From contig CM044880.1 of NCBI GenBank assembly GCA_024500155.1, forward strand, positions 15,690,379-15,754,378: 64,000 bases of DNA. Reading direction: 5' to 3'. Numbering within the stretch: the stretch's first letter is position 1; every line of letters starts with the position of its first letter. This document shows, in pieces, positions 34,622-46,833 of this stretch. Origin of the DNA: Chenopodium formosanum. Its lineage: Eukaryota; Streptophyta; Magnoliopsida; Caryophyllales; Amaranthaceae. Both the position numbers and the translations under genes were made by a program. The notes beneath the pieces are model-generated. The model worked only from the letters and a program-made list of their open reading frames with translations, had not been told where the DNA came from and ran no database searches.

Positions 34622-35766
34622 TTAGCGCTGGTTTTTAAGGTCCCGCACGACCCTACTCAATTCGTCAATCGGAAGAATCCAATGCCTTGAGTAACTTATC
34701 ATATGCCCCTGCAAACATATCATTGAGCACCACATATGGCTTGATAGCAAGCACACAAATCTTGATATACATGGGGTTAGAAAAAATAAAAGAAAAATTA
34801 AAAGAAAATGAAGAGTAAGAAGAGGAAGAAAAATCAAAATAAAAAGAAAAGGGAAAGAATTTACAACTTCTCTCTACTTGTTCTTTGGGCAATATAAACC
34901 TCTTTAAATGAACATCAAGATCCACTTTGCCACTGTCATGCAATGGAGATATTCTGAGAAAGTTAGAGCAATAAAGCATAGAGATGAATTCACAAGTTTA
35001 AGACTCTCTACACATGGGACATAAAGGGAAGGTAGAGTTGGCTCAACATCCATGAATTTACCATTATTAATCGCACCCTCTTCTATAAGCATGTCTGCAC
35101 AAGAGTCCGTAGCTTGAATTTTCATACCCAGTGATTCCTCAGCCATGTATTCATCATATAACGGTTCATCATCCTCAAAAATATATAGCATATCCACTTT
35201 GTTCTCATCATGAACATCTATTAATTCATACACGTTCTCATGAAAATTTTCATTCTTAATCCAGCCTTCATCGTCATCATAAATGTATGGTAAGACACTA
35301 GATTTTACAATAGAATGCGCTTCATACTTGGGAGAGGGGTTTGGAACATGCATGAAAGAGTTATTGTAAGGACATGAAGAGTCATCATATGATCATATGA
35401 ATAACAGTGAGAACAATAATAAGGGGATGGAGTATTGGTCAAAGAAGTGAAGGAGAAGAAATTTTCTTGAGTTGGTTCAGCGTACAATGTCATTTCCCAC
35501 TCATATGTATCTCTAGCAAACCACTCAATAAAATCCCAACCAAAAGATTCTTCACTACATATAGACTCAACAATATACCTAGTTTCTTCATTTAGACCCT
35601 CAAAAATCACTAAGCACATATCCCATTCTTCAATTCCATGATTAGGGCCAACAAAGTCACCAAGCCTATAATAATATCTCCAAAATACCTCATTCTCAAA
35701 TTGTGGAAAATAAAAAATAGCCATTAAAATAAATCCACAAAAGAGCAAGAGCACCTGCAAACACAA
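34622..35766 (-). pseudogene. Gag-derived remnant of element 3
   Basis: A segment translated at about 35690-35460 reads FWRYYYRLGDFVGPNHG, EEWDMCLVIFEGLNEETR, YIVESICSEESF and WFARDTYEWEM, the layout of a plant Ty3/gypsy gag core. It is followed by a Cys-X2-Cys pair and by acidic fragments (35353-34904) in another frame. The frame is broken several times, so no working protein is expected. The identification rests on motif layout, not a search. Confidence 0.6.
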
Positions 35767-35781
35767 GAATAAGTAGAGAAA

Positions 35782-35787
<6 letters not shown>

Positions 35788-35863
<76 letters not shown>

Positions 35864-35894
35864 AGATAGATAGATAGATAGATAGATATATATA
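35788..35894. repeat. (TA)n-(GA)n-(GATA)n microsatellite
   Basis: A compound simple repeat of TA, GA and GATA units in the leader of element 3. Confidence 0.95.
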
Positions 35895-35962
35895 CAGATT
35901 AGTCTCACCAAATAAGAAGCTAAATAAAATTAAGCCGTCTCCCCGGCAACGGCGCCAAAATT

Positions 35963-37541
35963 TGATAGGTTGTCGTACACCTGTCAAAAATAAATTCCTA
36001 ACAAAACCAACTAACAATGTAGTAGGGTAAGTAGGGTCGAATCCACAGAGAGATGGCTATTCAATCTAGCTTTTAAGGTATGGAGAAACTAAACTATGTC
36101 GCGAAATTGGGATGAAAATATAGTCTAAATTAAAAGAGGGAAAAAATAATTAATAAAAAGACCTAGGGTTGTGGTTCACCATGCTTATAGCTCTAAATCT
36201 ATCAAATATCAATAACAATTCAATCAATCAATTATCTAGAGCAATTGCTAAGCCTACGGTCAGGTCTTAACGCTCTCAATTCAACATATGCAGTACGGTC
36301 GCTAACATAATCAGAATTGCTAATTGTAGGGAAGCCTCTAAAAGTAAGATCTTTCCACTCAAACTCTTATTAACAAGAATTAATCAAACAATTGATCAGG
36401 TTGCAAGATTAATAAGAAAAACACTATCAATTAGAGATATCAATAATCAAATCATAAATAATATCAATCAAGAATTAAAGTATAACAATGGATTCCCAAA
36501 CCCTAGAAATTAAACTACTCAAACATGAAAATAAATCATTAAAGCTAAATCTAATAAAGAAAGCATAATTAAAATAAAGAAATAAAATTACCTCAATGAA
36601 TAAAATTAATAAACTCAAGAACAATCCATGGAGAATCCATGAAGTTGCCCATGAGAAAACTAGGGCTAAGAAAACGAATGTAAAAAGGGCCTAAGGGAAA
36701 AATAATAATCCCTTCAATTATTTATAAACTTTCTAAATTCTAATCTAAAAATAAATAAAGAAAAGAAATAAGAAAATAAAGATTACATAAGTTGAATTAT
36801 TATTGGATGATAGAAGATGACGTGGCCCGAAGACTTGTGACGATGTGGAATGAAAAAGCTACTCGAGACTTCAATGCTGCTCGACCAGACCTGCGGGTGC
36901 AGGCTGGTGGCCGCGGGTTGGCAGTAGCTGCGGCTGGTGTCGAGTGGTCGCGGTATAGGGGCGCAGCAACATCCCGCGGGTGGCTGACTGCATTGCTTGG
37001 ATTCAAAAGCCTATAACTTCCGTTCTAGAAATCTTCTTGAGGCGTACGACCTATAATTGGAAAGATCTTCAAGTCTAGTTTCTAATGCAACTTGAATCGC
37101 TTCAATCCGATCTATAGATCTCAAGATATTATCAAAATAGTGAGCAAAGGTCATTTTTGATACTTTGCAAACCTTCGTTTTTCTTCGTTTCTAACTCAAA
37201 TTCATTTCCGTAAAGTACAAAACAACCCTTGTGAATGCTAAATTCATGTCTCGTGCACATATTAATCAAAATCAACATCCACAAACATGGGATCTCCAAT
37301 TAATAAACTCAATTCATCGGCTTCCATCCAAATATCATCCGAATCAACTCCTAACACTACGAAAGCGTCCAAATGTCTATCAAATCACCTGAAACATTAA
37401 GAAAAACACAAACAGAGCGTAATAGAGTATAAAACAAACAACTTATGTATTTATGACCTAAAAAGCGACTAAAAGACCTAAAAAGCAACTACAAACTTAG
37501 CATAAACGTGCCTATAAATCCTATATAAATGTGATTCATCA
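35963..37541 (-). repeat. 5' LTR of element 3
   Basis: It starts TGATAGG and ends GATTCATCA, 1579 bp, colinear without indels with the 3' LTR. The primer-binding site follows after a short spacer at 35957-35940 on the - strand. Confidence 0.9.
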
Positions 37542-37627
37542 GCTACTTCCTATCCCTTTAACTTTAATTGCCCCATTTCAAAAATTTGGATCAAGCTTTA
37601 TAAATTTTATTGAGTTTTCACCGTATT

Positions 37628-38802
37628 TAGCACTGTCAAAATGGTTTGACAGTTTGGTTCGGTTCAGTTTGAAATCGGTTTGGTTTGAAATCAGTTTAAG
37701 TATCGCGGGTCGGTTTCAGTTTGGTTTAAATAGTTATCGGTTCGATTCTGTTTCAGTTCATTCTTGAGCGGTTTTAATTCGGTTTGGGTTCTAAACGGTT
37801 CTGTGCAGCTGGGTTGCGGTTTGTTAACGGTTCGGTGTAAACAGTTTTTATACTGGTTCAAACAATTTCGGGTTGGAAACGGTTTCGAGTTAGAAACGGT
37901 TTGGTTCTTTTTCGGTTTAGTTTTATTTTGGCTCATTTTGTTAACGGGTTCGCCTTTTATACGGTTTAACGTTATTCAGATCAGTTCCATTTCACGTTTA
38001 CTAAATTATGGTTCGGATAGGTTTTTTTATTTAAAAAGTCGGTTTTTGATTAGTTTGTTTGGATTCGGGCAGTTGAACGATTTTGGTTTGAAATTTCATA
38101 GTACTTGGTAACCTTTTGCTGGTTAACAAGTTTTATATCAAGCTGAGACTTCATCACTTCATATTTAGGTATTAGGCATTATATTATATACAAATCCTCA
38201 TCGATTTTAAAAATACATATCATGTTATTTTCAAGTTTAGTCATACTGATCTTACTAGTTTATTACGAAATAACATAGATTATAAAAGTTTAGTGTATTA
38301 ATGAATTATTATTGTTTTACTATCACGTTATTAGCTGCTTCTTATTCAATCATCTAACTGATTTGTCCTAATCATGATTTGATGAGTTATTGTGACATCG
38401 AAATTGCAGTTTGATTTATAGACGGTTCGATTTGTAAGTGGTTCGGTTTATAAACGGTTCGGTGCAAACGGGTTGCAGTTTATTAACAGTTCGGTGTAAA
38501 TGGTTTTTACCTCGGTTCAAACGGTTTCGGATTGGAAACGGTTTCGGGTTAGAAACAGTTTGGTTCTTTTTCGATTCGATTTGATTTCAGTTCAGTTTAG
38601 ATCTGGTTCGGTTTGTTAACGGATTCGGTTCTTATACGATTTGACATTATTCAGATAGGTTTGGTTTTGGGTTTATTTAAATACGGATCGGGTCGGTTTT
38701 CGGTTTTACAAAATCGATTTTTAATCGGTTCGGTTCTCATTTGGGTCGGTTGGTTTTAGGCAGTTAAACGGTTTCGGTTTGAAATTTGACAGCACTAACC
38801 AT
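37628..38802. mobile_element. hAT-like element filled with TTCGGTT repeats
   Basis: The ends TAGCACTGTCAAA and TTTGACAGCACTA are inverted with a near-match. Flanks ACCGTATT and ACCATATA resemble an 8-bp duplication (6/8). The interior is a degenerate CGGTTTGGTTCGG repeat, and about 340 bp (37770-38110) recurs at 38410-38790. Confidence 0.55.
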
Positions 38803-38814
38803 ATACCCTTAAGT

Positions 38815-39687
38815 TACTCCCTCTGTTTTTTTTATTTGCATCACTTTCCTTTTATGGATTTTTTTTTTAATTTTATTTTATTTGCATCGTTTTTTTTTTT
38901 AAACTTTTATATATAGTAACTTTATACCGATTTTTATTATTTCTCTCTCTTTCTTTAAACCCCACTCAAATAATTTATCATTTCTCTCTCTCATGCATGG
39001 TCCCCACTACTCTCTCTCACATACTTTCATTTTCGTAGTCTCCATATCACTTTTACCATAATAAATTATTCATTCACTCACATTATTATATTATACTAAA
39101 GGAAAATTTGCAAATTGCAGCCATTTAAAGTTCGTATTTTGCAAATTGCAGCCATTTAAAAATTTTTTTGCAAATTGCAGCCCAAAAGTTCGTATTAATT
39201 GTAAATTGCAGCCTAATTTAATTTTTTTCATCGGTTTACAAGTTGAAAATTCTTCGGTTAAGGTTTTAGGGGTCATTTTATCCCTTAGGAACCCGAATTG
39301 AGCTCGGAATTAGCAAAAAAATAACGTAAGTATCTCATATTTACAGTTTAATTTCCCACAAATCGATACATTTTTGTTACGTAAAACGAGATACTTGCGT
39401 TATTTTTTTGCTAATTCTGAGCTCAATTCAGAACCTTAATGGCCCCTAAAACCTTCATCGAAGATTTTTCAACTTGTAAAGCGATGAAAAAGTTGAATCG
39501 GGCTGCAATTTACAATTTATATGAACTTTTGGGCTGCAATTTGCAAAAAAAAAAAAAATTAAATGGCTACAATTTGCAAAATACAAACTTTAAATGGCTG
39601 CAATTTGCAAATTTTCCTATACTAAATTCACTCTCCTAAAACTCTGTGCAAACACAAGTGATGCAAATAAAAAAAACGGATGGAATA
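38815..39687. mobile_element. Stowaway-like MITE, interrupted
   Basis: Ends TACTCCCTCTG...TTATTTGCATCAC and GTGATGCAAATAA...GGATGGAATA are inverted with a TA duplication. It was later split by the element at 39101-39617. Confidence 0.75.
39101..39617. mobile_element. Mutator-type foldback MITE with perfect 9-bp duplication
   Basis: Ends GGAAAATTTGCAAATTGCAG and its complement begin arms of over 200 bp. The target duplication TATACTAAA is perfect (39092-39100, 39618-39626). The word GCAAATTGCAGCC repeats three times in the left arm. Transcription would give a long hairpin RNA. Confidence 0.85.
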
Positions 39688-40152
39688 TATTTTTATTCAC
39701 CAAATACCTAATTTTTTTTTTTTCCCAAATAAAATTCTCCAATGGTTGGGAAAAAGGACTAGCTTGCAAATATTAAAAATCTTAATTAAACTAGTAGCTA
39801 CACCATTGTTGCACATCTTATTGATTAGCTTTGGCAAGCAAATTAGCTTTGTAGTGCTAATTAGCTTGGCAAATATTTATTATTAGATAAAAAACATTAT
39901 TAATTTAAAAATAAATTAATTTACAACTAGCTTAACTATTGGAGAAACAAATAGCTTGAATTGTTGTAGCTTAAGAAAATTATGTGGCATGCCAAGCTAT
40001 TAAATAAATCGGCCAACTATTGTAGTTGCTCTAAGTTTCACTAAAATGTTATAACATGCCTTTGATAACTAACGACATTTACCTCCTTACGTGGCGACAA
40101 ATGATTGGTTGCCTTTTAAAATGATTAAATTTTAAAATAATTAAACTTATTT

Positions 40153-40189
<37 letters not shown>

Positions 40190-41070
40190 AACCACCAAAG
40201 CAAAGCCTAGCCAGCAACCACCATGTCCCCGCAACCCCCTGTTGGTGCGGATTCCACCTAAACCCCCGCGCTGGCGAACCTAGACACCGATACCTGTACC
40301 CCACATGTTGACAAACCACCTTTTCTACCCCTGAACCACCTTCTCGCCAATCGTCAAAACCACCTATTCCCTCCCTTGAAAAACCCTCCCCTTCATCCTC
40401 ACCAGTCACCGCAGGTGTCCAAACCCCTCTTCCCACGACGGCGAACGCAAATCACCCCCTTTCCATCTCCACCCCCTTAATCACCATGCGGGAAACCCAA
40501 AATAAAAAAAAAAACACAAAATCAAAATCTAGGGTTTTGATTTTGGGATTTTAGGGTTTCGAGTGGTAGTTTTTGGCTAAGTGGGCAGCAGCAACGCAGG
40601 GGAGGGAATATGGGCTGCCAACGAAGGGTATCATAGGTTGTTGCCTAATTTTTAGCTGGCGGGGAAGGGTTTTTACGGTTCAATGTGTGGTGGAAAGATG
40701 GTTCAGGGGATGGAGCGAGCACCAGCGCGGGGTTAGGGGGGAGTAGCGCCAATGCGGTGGGGAGGCTAGGCTGTGGTGGGAAGGTGGGGTGGCGACTTTG
40801 GGAAAGTGGCTGGGTTGTGGTGGTCAGCGGAAGGTGGTTGGTTGGTTTTACAGGTGTTTTTTTTTGTTTTTTAGAAAATTAATTAAACAATTAAAAAAAT
40901 AATCAACCAGATGCTGACATGTGGAAATTTAGCCTTAATAACTAACGAAGTGTCATTTAGGGCATTTTGTGTCATTTTTGTGAAACTCAAGTGTATATGT
41001 TGAATTTGAAATTTCTTATGGAGATATGGTGAATAAAAAAATAACTCAAGGGTATATGGTGAAAAATCCG

Positions 41071-41798
41071 AAGCTTTTTACTCAAACTAGAGTGGCTAAC
41101 GAGTCCGATGCGCTAAATCTAGCTATTTCTGGGAGTTGTTTTAGATGTTGGCAACATAATAAGGGAAATATATGTAAGTAAAAAGTTTAGGGGTATAAAT
41201 GTCCATACACTAATTTAAAAAGGCCACAACCAATGTTAATGAGGACAAATAAGTAAATAAATATTTTAGAGGGAATAATTATCAAAACACTATCCATAAG
41301 AGCTAAATCACACAATGAAAAGCGTAGAGACAATTAACTTTAAATCAATAGGGACATATAATTAAACAAACATTTTAAGGATATAATTGTCTTTACGCTA
41401 TTTATAAGTATTTTCTCATACTTTTTTTTTGGTGAATGAGAGGGGCAAAGCTCCCAAAAACAAACAAAACAACTAAGAAAACTAGGGAAAAAAAAAAAGA
41501 CTAACTAAAAACATCTTTTTAAAAGTTAAGGAAATACCATTAATCTATAAGAGATAATATAGTCATTTTCTTAATTCGTCTTATTTTTTTTTTTTTTTTT
41601 TTTTTTTGAAAGAAGTCTTAATCTATATTTAATTAATACAATGTATGAAAATAGAGATAAAATCATTTTAAGACACATCTCGTAGATCGTGGAAAGTTGA
41701 TCAAATGGGAAAAAAATATAAGGGGCGGAGGGAGTATGTAAAATAAAATTGTTGATTGTAGGCTAAAAGATGGAGAACCAATTCTAGATTTGTTTCAT
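41071..41798. other. Upstream region of the first FMO gene
   Basis: AT-rich. It contains two T-runs (about 41420-41432, 41587-41608) of LINE-tail type and a lone Stowaway right end (GGGGCGGAGGGAGTA, 41713-41727) about 120 bp before the FMO start. No gene is seen. Confidence 0.5.
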
Positions 41799-41806
41799 TA
41801 TTTATA
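41799..41806 (+). promoter_or_regulatory. Possible TATA box of the first FMO gene
   Basis: TATTTATA about 43 bp before the ATG at 41849 and 58 bp before the ATG at 41864. This would give a very short 5' leader. Confidence 0.4.
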
Positions 41807-41848
41807 CACCATGAAATTTATTTGAATCCACACCATTTCACCAATTGT

Positions 41849-44547
41849 ATGTCAACAATATACATGATGCAAAAGAAAGTAGCTATAGTAGGGGCAGGTG
41901 TTAGTGGTCTCCTAGCATGCAAATATACCCTTAGTAAAGGTCATTACCCCATAGTTTTTGAGGCACTAGACATTAGTGGGGGTGTTTGGGCCAAAACATT
42001 AGAAAGAACCAAACTTCAAAGTCCTAAACCACTATATCAATTCTCTGATTTTCCTTGGCCTTCCTCGGTGAATCAACTTTTCCCAACTTGTGTTCAGGTC
42101 TTGGATTATGTAAATTCTTATGCTAAGTATTTTGATTTGCTCACGCACATTAGGTTTAGTACTAAAGTTATTAGCATCAATTATGAAGGTCCTTCCAATG
42201 AAGAACTACAGTCTTGGACTCTTTGGGGCGGTAATGGTGACCCTTTTGGCAACGGGGGCAAATGGCTTGTCGCGACACAAAACCTCTATAATCTTTCAAC
42301 TGAGGTACGATATTACTAATCCTCATGTACATGCTTTTGTATTTCTTAGACGATGTAAATTAAATTTTGCTTGGTCTTGCGGGTAGAGTTCCTTGTTATT
42401 TATGAGTTGTGAGTTACTACCACTTTTACTAATACATGGACGTGTTACGTGTGTACGTGAAGAGTTTGATAAATGTCCAGTACAAGACACACCTATTAAA
42501 GGACTTTCTCAATCAAAAGGTCAAGGTAATGGTTGAAGTCTAAGATTGGTTTATGTACCCTATCAGACCCCCTCATAGCTTGAAATGAGGATGCGCCATG
42601 AGTCCCTCAAAACCAGCGCGATATATTCAACTTGAATGTTGGGGGTGGATGAGATTTAAACTCATGATCATTGTATCACGTTGGCTCTAATACCTTGAAA
42701 TAATATCAACTCAACCTAAAAATTCCATGATTGGTTTATATACCCCATTAACTCGACCTACTTGGAGTATTTGCTTTGGTTATCCTCAACACGTACATAA
42801 GATTTTTATGTGTTAAAATAAACAAAATAAGAATATTGTCTAATTAAGACTAAATTTGAGCACAGGTGATGGAAGTGGATTTTGTGATCTTATGTGTGGG
42901 GCGATTTAGTGGAGTACCAAATGTACCAAAATACCCAACAAATAAAGGACCTGAAGCATGTGAAGCTCAGGTGATCCATTCAATGGAGTATTCTGCCTTG
43001 GACTACGAAGCTGCCAGAAATTTGGTTAGAGAGAAACAAGTTACTATCGTTGGGTTCGGGAAAACAGCCATGGACGTCGCTATGGAGTGTGCCATCCCTA
43101 ATGGTAAGGTTTAATTTTGTACGTGTCGAAAACTCGATACCAGGAAACTGTGACTGAAACCCTAGACTGCTAATGAAGCCAAGTAAGGGAAAGAGTGATT
43201 GCATATGTCCATTTTAAGGTGTGTGCGTGACTATCAATTTTGGAGGGATTAATTTTAAATTTCACATTAAATGTGTGTATAATATTTCAACAACTTAATT
43301 GACATTATTAATTTAAGATCTGATAAACAGGTGTGGGTCACACCCATTATAAAAGTCCACTTTATACAACTAAGGAGTCAAGGGAGTCTCACCTTAAAAC
43401 CATATGACAATGAGGGGATGAATCCCTTAGCCTTTTATAGTGGACACAATTTTCTACTTTCTTAATGTGAGATATGATACTTTTATATAATTTTTTTTTA
43501 ATGTGGGATAACACTTTCACTCACATATAGATTTGCTCTCAACAAGACCACTTAATATAAACGATCTTATACTTGTATATATTTATACAGGATTAGATAA
43601 TCCATGTACAATGATCTACCGGAATGTGTATTGGAACGTACCGGATTACTTCTTGTGGAGATCACCTCTCGCATATTTGTATCTGAATCGCTTCGCCGAA
43701 GTTTGGGTTCGCAAGCCCAGTGATGGTTTCCTCATAGTTCTCCTAGCTTTAATCTTTTGGTCACTGGTAATATAATTTTGTATATTGATGTCTGATAATA
43801 ATTCAAGGTCAAACCTTATAATTCGTTAATATAATGTTTTGATGATTATGTGATTCATAATTGACGTATTTTTCTCTAAATAATAAATACAAATTTTTAT
43901 AAACAACTGGCCACATGATACGACATAGGTTACTTATAGGGTGTTACTTGTAAGGTGTTACGGGTTTTGGTCATGGGTTACTTGTAGAGTGTTACTGGTT
44001 TGGTATGAGGGTTTAGTTTGGAATTACTTGTATTATGGGGTTACTTGTAGGATGTTACTGATTTTGGTCATGGGTTACTTGTAGGGGTGTTACTGATTTG
44101 GTATGGGGTTACTTGTAGGGGTTACTTAGCATATAAATAACACCTACAAGAATACAAGTAACCTCGGACAAAACCAGTAACACCTTACAAGGAACCCTTG
44201 CCGCACCATGTGACATGTCGCACTGAAAAACTTATGAATAATAAATTATATCACTATCAAAAAATTTATTATTTATCAAATTATTAGTTTCATTATTTAT
44301 GTAGTTTTTATTTTTATTTTATAGTTTCTCAAAAAAAAATTGTTGGATTAAAATTTTCAAAAATTTATATTAGATAAAAGTTAAGATATACATGCTACGC
44401 GTGTATCATATAAGAAATTAGATGAAAAAAAAATAATCGATTCAAGAGTGGTTTTATATTTTATGGGGAGTGAGAACAGTTGAATTATTGGGTAGTTATG
44501 ATACGTTTTTTTTCAAAAAAAAAATAATTCTTAAATTTTAACTGTAA

Positions 44548-44582
<35 letters not shown>

Positions 44583-45679
44583 TAATTTTGCAACTTAAGA
44601 AGGGTAATTTGGGGATAGTGAAATTTATCACCCAAAAGGCCCTTTTACTCTTTTTTTTTTTTTTTTGAAAACAAAAAGGTTCTTTCACTTTATATATAGG
44701 ATTAGAAAACTAATTGTATCCATATTATAATGTGAAAATGAACCTTTCACATTGTTTGTCATTAAACTAATATGATAGTCATATTTCAAGCGGTCAACCA
44801 GTGTAAAATTTTTATAGAGCACATTATATGGACAAAGAAATAACCTTGGTTGTACCAAAATGAAATGCAGAAATGGGCGATTTGTAAAGTTGTGGAGGGA
44901 GAAGTGAAGCGTATGCATCGACTAGAGAAGTTGAGATTGGTACCGGAACGTAGCTTATTAGAAGAAATGAATGCATGTTTAATATCAACAGTTCCACAAG
45001 AATTTTATGACAAAGTTGAGGAAGGGAGCATCGTTTTACAGAAATGTTCTAGCTTTCATTTTTGCAAAGATGGGATCTTGCTTAGCAATAATGAACTTGA
45101 ACCGCCCCGACTCGTCAACAACGACTTGGTCATTCTTGCTACTGGTTTCAAAGGAGAACAAAAGCTCAAACACATTTTTTCATCAACCAAATTTCAGGAC
45201 TATATTATGCCCCCTAATATCAATACCCTTGTTCCACTATACAGGTTTGTATTCGTTACTACTGCCTCCGTCCCAATTTTCTTGCTTCATTAACTTTTCA
45301 GTCTTAAAATGTACTTCGATATAACTCCATATTCGTACTCGTAAAAATCATAAAAATTTGTATTACAGAGTATTTTTAATGTTTATACTTTTGGTTAGCA
45401 TACAACTAAAATATGTTGTTCTAACAAAATGTATATTGATACAGGGAATGTATACATCCGCGAATTCCACAACTAGCGATAATAGGGTTTTCAGATAGTT
45501 TAGCAAATCTCTATTCCTCGGAGTTGAAATGTCGCTGGTTGGCAGAACTATTCGGAGGGAAATTCAAGCTGCCAAGTATTCAAGACATGGAGGAAGATAT
45601 ATTAACAACGGAAAATTTAATTGCACCCAATCATAGGTTAGTTGAGTTGCATAATTGCATTGAGTTGTTCAGTTGTTAG
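41849..45679 (+). CDS. FMO1-type flavin-containing monooxygenase, C-terminally truncated (copy A)
   Basis: Exons: 41849-42304, 42866-43103, 43591-43766, 44871-45244, 45445-45679; all introns are GT-AG with the same phases as the neighbouring copy B. They give 492 codons plus stop. The N-terminal FAD site is GAGVSG (residues 15-20), the NADPH-site motif GFGKTA (215-220), and ATGF (about 380) is also present. The FMO signature FxGxxxHxxxY is worn: C184, A186, H190, Y194. The family adds oxygen to N or S atoms using FAD and NADPH; in plants FMO1 acts on pipecolic acid in systemic immunity. The C-terminus ends in unrelated residues after ...DMEEDILTTENL, lacking about 60 residues that B has. I start at 41849; 41864 or 41867 fit B's length better. 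It may be a pseudogene. Confidence 0.78.
42530..42740. repeat. Dispersed repeat in intron 1 of FMO copy A
   Basis: The words GATGAGATTTAAACTCATGA and TTGGCTCTAATACC are typical of a widespread plant repeat (SINE- or LTR-derived). A direct repeat GATTGGTTTATRTACCC flanks it (42545 and 42731), possibly its target duplication. Confidence 0.4.
43915..44225. repeat. GGTTACTTGTAGG minisatellite in intron 3 of FMO copy A
   Basis: Degenerate units of about 40 bp built on GGTTACTTGTAGG and GTGTTACTG. The two ends are inverted (CCACATGATACGACAT against ATGTGACATGTCGC), so the array may sit in a small foldback element. A related unit occurs near 26800-26870. Confidence 0.65.
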
Positions 45680-45733
45680 TCCGTATTAATATGAACATGA
45701 TTTTTTTTTTTATTATTATTTATTTTTTATTTA

Positions 45734-45828
45734 TACTACCTTGGTTAATTTTTATGTGCAACTTTGGAACATTTTATATCTCACAAATAATACTCTAAAA
45801 TTGCACATAAAAATTAACAGAGATAGTA
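45734..45828. mobile_element. Short Stowaway-like hairpin MITE (95 bp)
   Basis: TACTACCTTGGTTAATTTTT is inverted to AAAAATTAACAGAGATAGTA, with TA at both ends. It lies 55 bp after the stop of FMO copy A. Confidence 0.65.
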
Positions 45829-46833
45829 TTTAGATAACCACAAGGACGAGTGATGAGAATTGATTTTAGAAGGTGGAAAAGAGCTCTAACCAGTTAATCT
45901 ATTCAGTACTCATTCTCAAATAAACAAGAATGAATATGTATATGCTCCGTAGTTGAAATAAAATTAGCATATAGTACAATTGTTATACTTCCTATTTCTA
46001 TTTAAAGGTTGTACTTTTTGACATTATTACCCTTTTGTGATGAGTTGTCATCATTTTCTCCTTTTCTTTTTTTTGTACTTTTAATATTAATTTCCAACAT
46101 TTTTTCTCTCTATCTCTTCAATTATTCTCAACTACTTTTTCTGTCTCTTTATTTCTCTCTAACCCTACATGCACATATGTACTTTAAATCATTTTTAGGA
46201 AATTTACAACTTTTTTTAATTCCCGCGTAAAAATCCAAAGAAGCATTGTATTATGAGAAGGAGCGAGTAATATAATAAAAATTAAAGCGTTTCTAAAAAC
46301 GTTTATGTGCCACGTAAACCTCTCATTACGCCACGTTATCCACTTAGCTTCTCAGTACGCCACGTGGCTCTCCTTTCTAATTGTTTTTAATTGCACGTCA
46401 TGCACTTATAATAAAAAAGAATCTCCACAACATTTGAACATTTAACCTATAATTCTAAAACTAAGTGTCTTACATATGTGGTATTTATATTATCTTTTGA
46501 ATACAAACTATTAATATATTGCGATTGATAATAAGAAAAACAAATTTAATTACAAGAAATTTGAGTTGGAAATTAAAATGTATATTAATGATCAACTTCA
46601 TATAATGACACGAGGCATCGTCCGGACCCAATTACTAGCTAGCTTCTTATTATTTGTAGCAAAGAAGTTTTAGTTGTAGACATAAAAATATATTTATTGT
46701 TATTAATAAGAAACGGAAATAGTATATAGAACAGACAATAGAATAAAGTATGTATTTAAAAAGGAAAATTTGTTCGAAAGGATCACTTAAAAAATTGTTT
46801 TGGTAAGTTTAAAAAGCATATAAAGGCACAAAA
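45829..46833. other. Intergenic between the FMO genes, first part
   Basis: At 45838-45905 a segment resembles 56582-56660 in FMO copy B. A weak Stowaway-like pair spans 45986-46269. GCCACGTGGC (G-box-like) occurs near 46360 among repeated CCACGT words; no gene is attached to it. Confidence 0.4.

Larger units (their letters stand above)
31296..37541 (-). mobile_element. Element 3: non-autonomous LTR retrotransposon with gag remnant
   Basis: Two LTRs of exactly 1579 bp (31296-32874 and 35963-37541) flank 3088 bp. The target duplication GCTAC is at 31291-31295 and 37542-37546. On the - strand the primer-binding site TGGCGCCGTTGCCGGGGA (35957-35940) is the exact complement of the tRNA-Asp 3' end, as used by Athila-type elements. 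No protease, RT or integrase is present. By eye the LTRs differ at about 38 positions (about 2.4%). Confidence 0.9.
37612..41070. mobile_element. Composite long-TIR element split by two insertions in its left arm
   Basis: The right arm (about 41010-41070) contains GGGTATATGGTGAAAAATCC. The matching left arm is in three pieces: TGAGTTTTCACCGTATT (before 37628), ACCATATACCCTTAAGT (38803-38814) and TTTTTATTCACCAAATACC (from 39688). Two insertions explain the gaps. The core (40190-40880) is C-rich, then G-rich. Further inverted words (GTTTCACTAAAATG near 40027 and its complement near 40977) suggest another layer inside. Ends are approximate. Confidence 0.6.

Noticed and set aside
41822..41848. 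Earlier start for FMO copy A
   Set aside because: The frame is open but begins at a TTG; plant genes use ATG, and copy B aligns from the MQKK/MKRR region.
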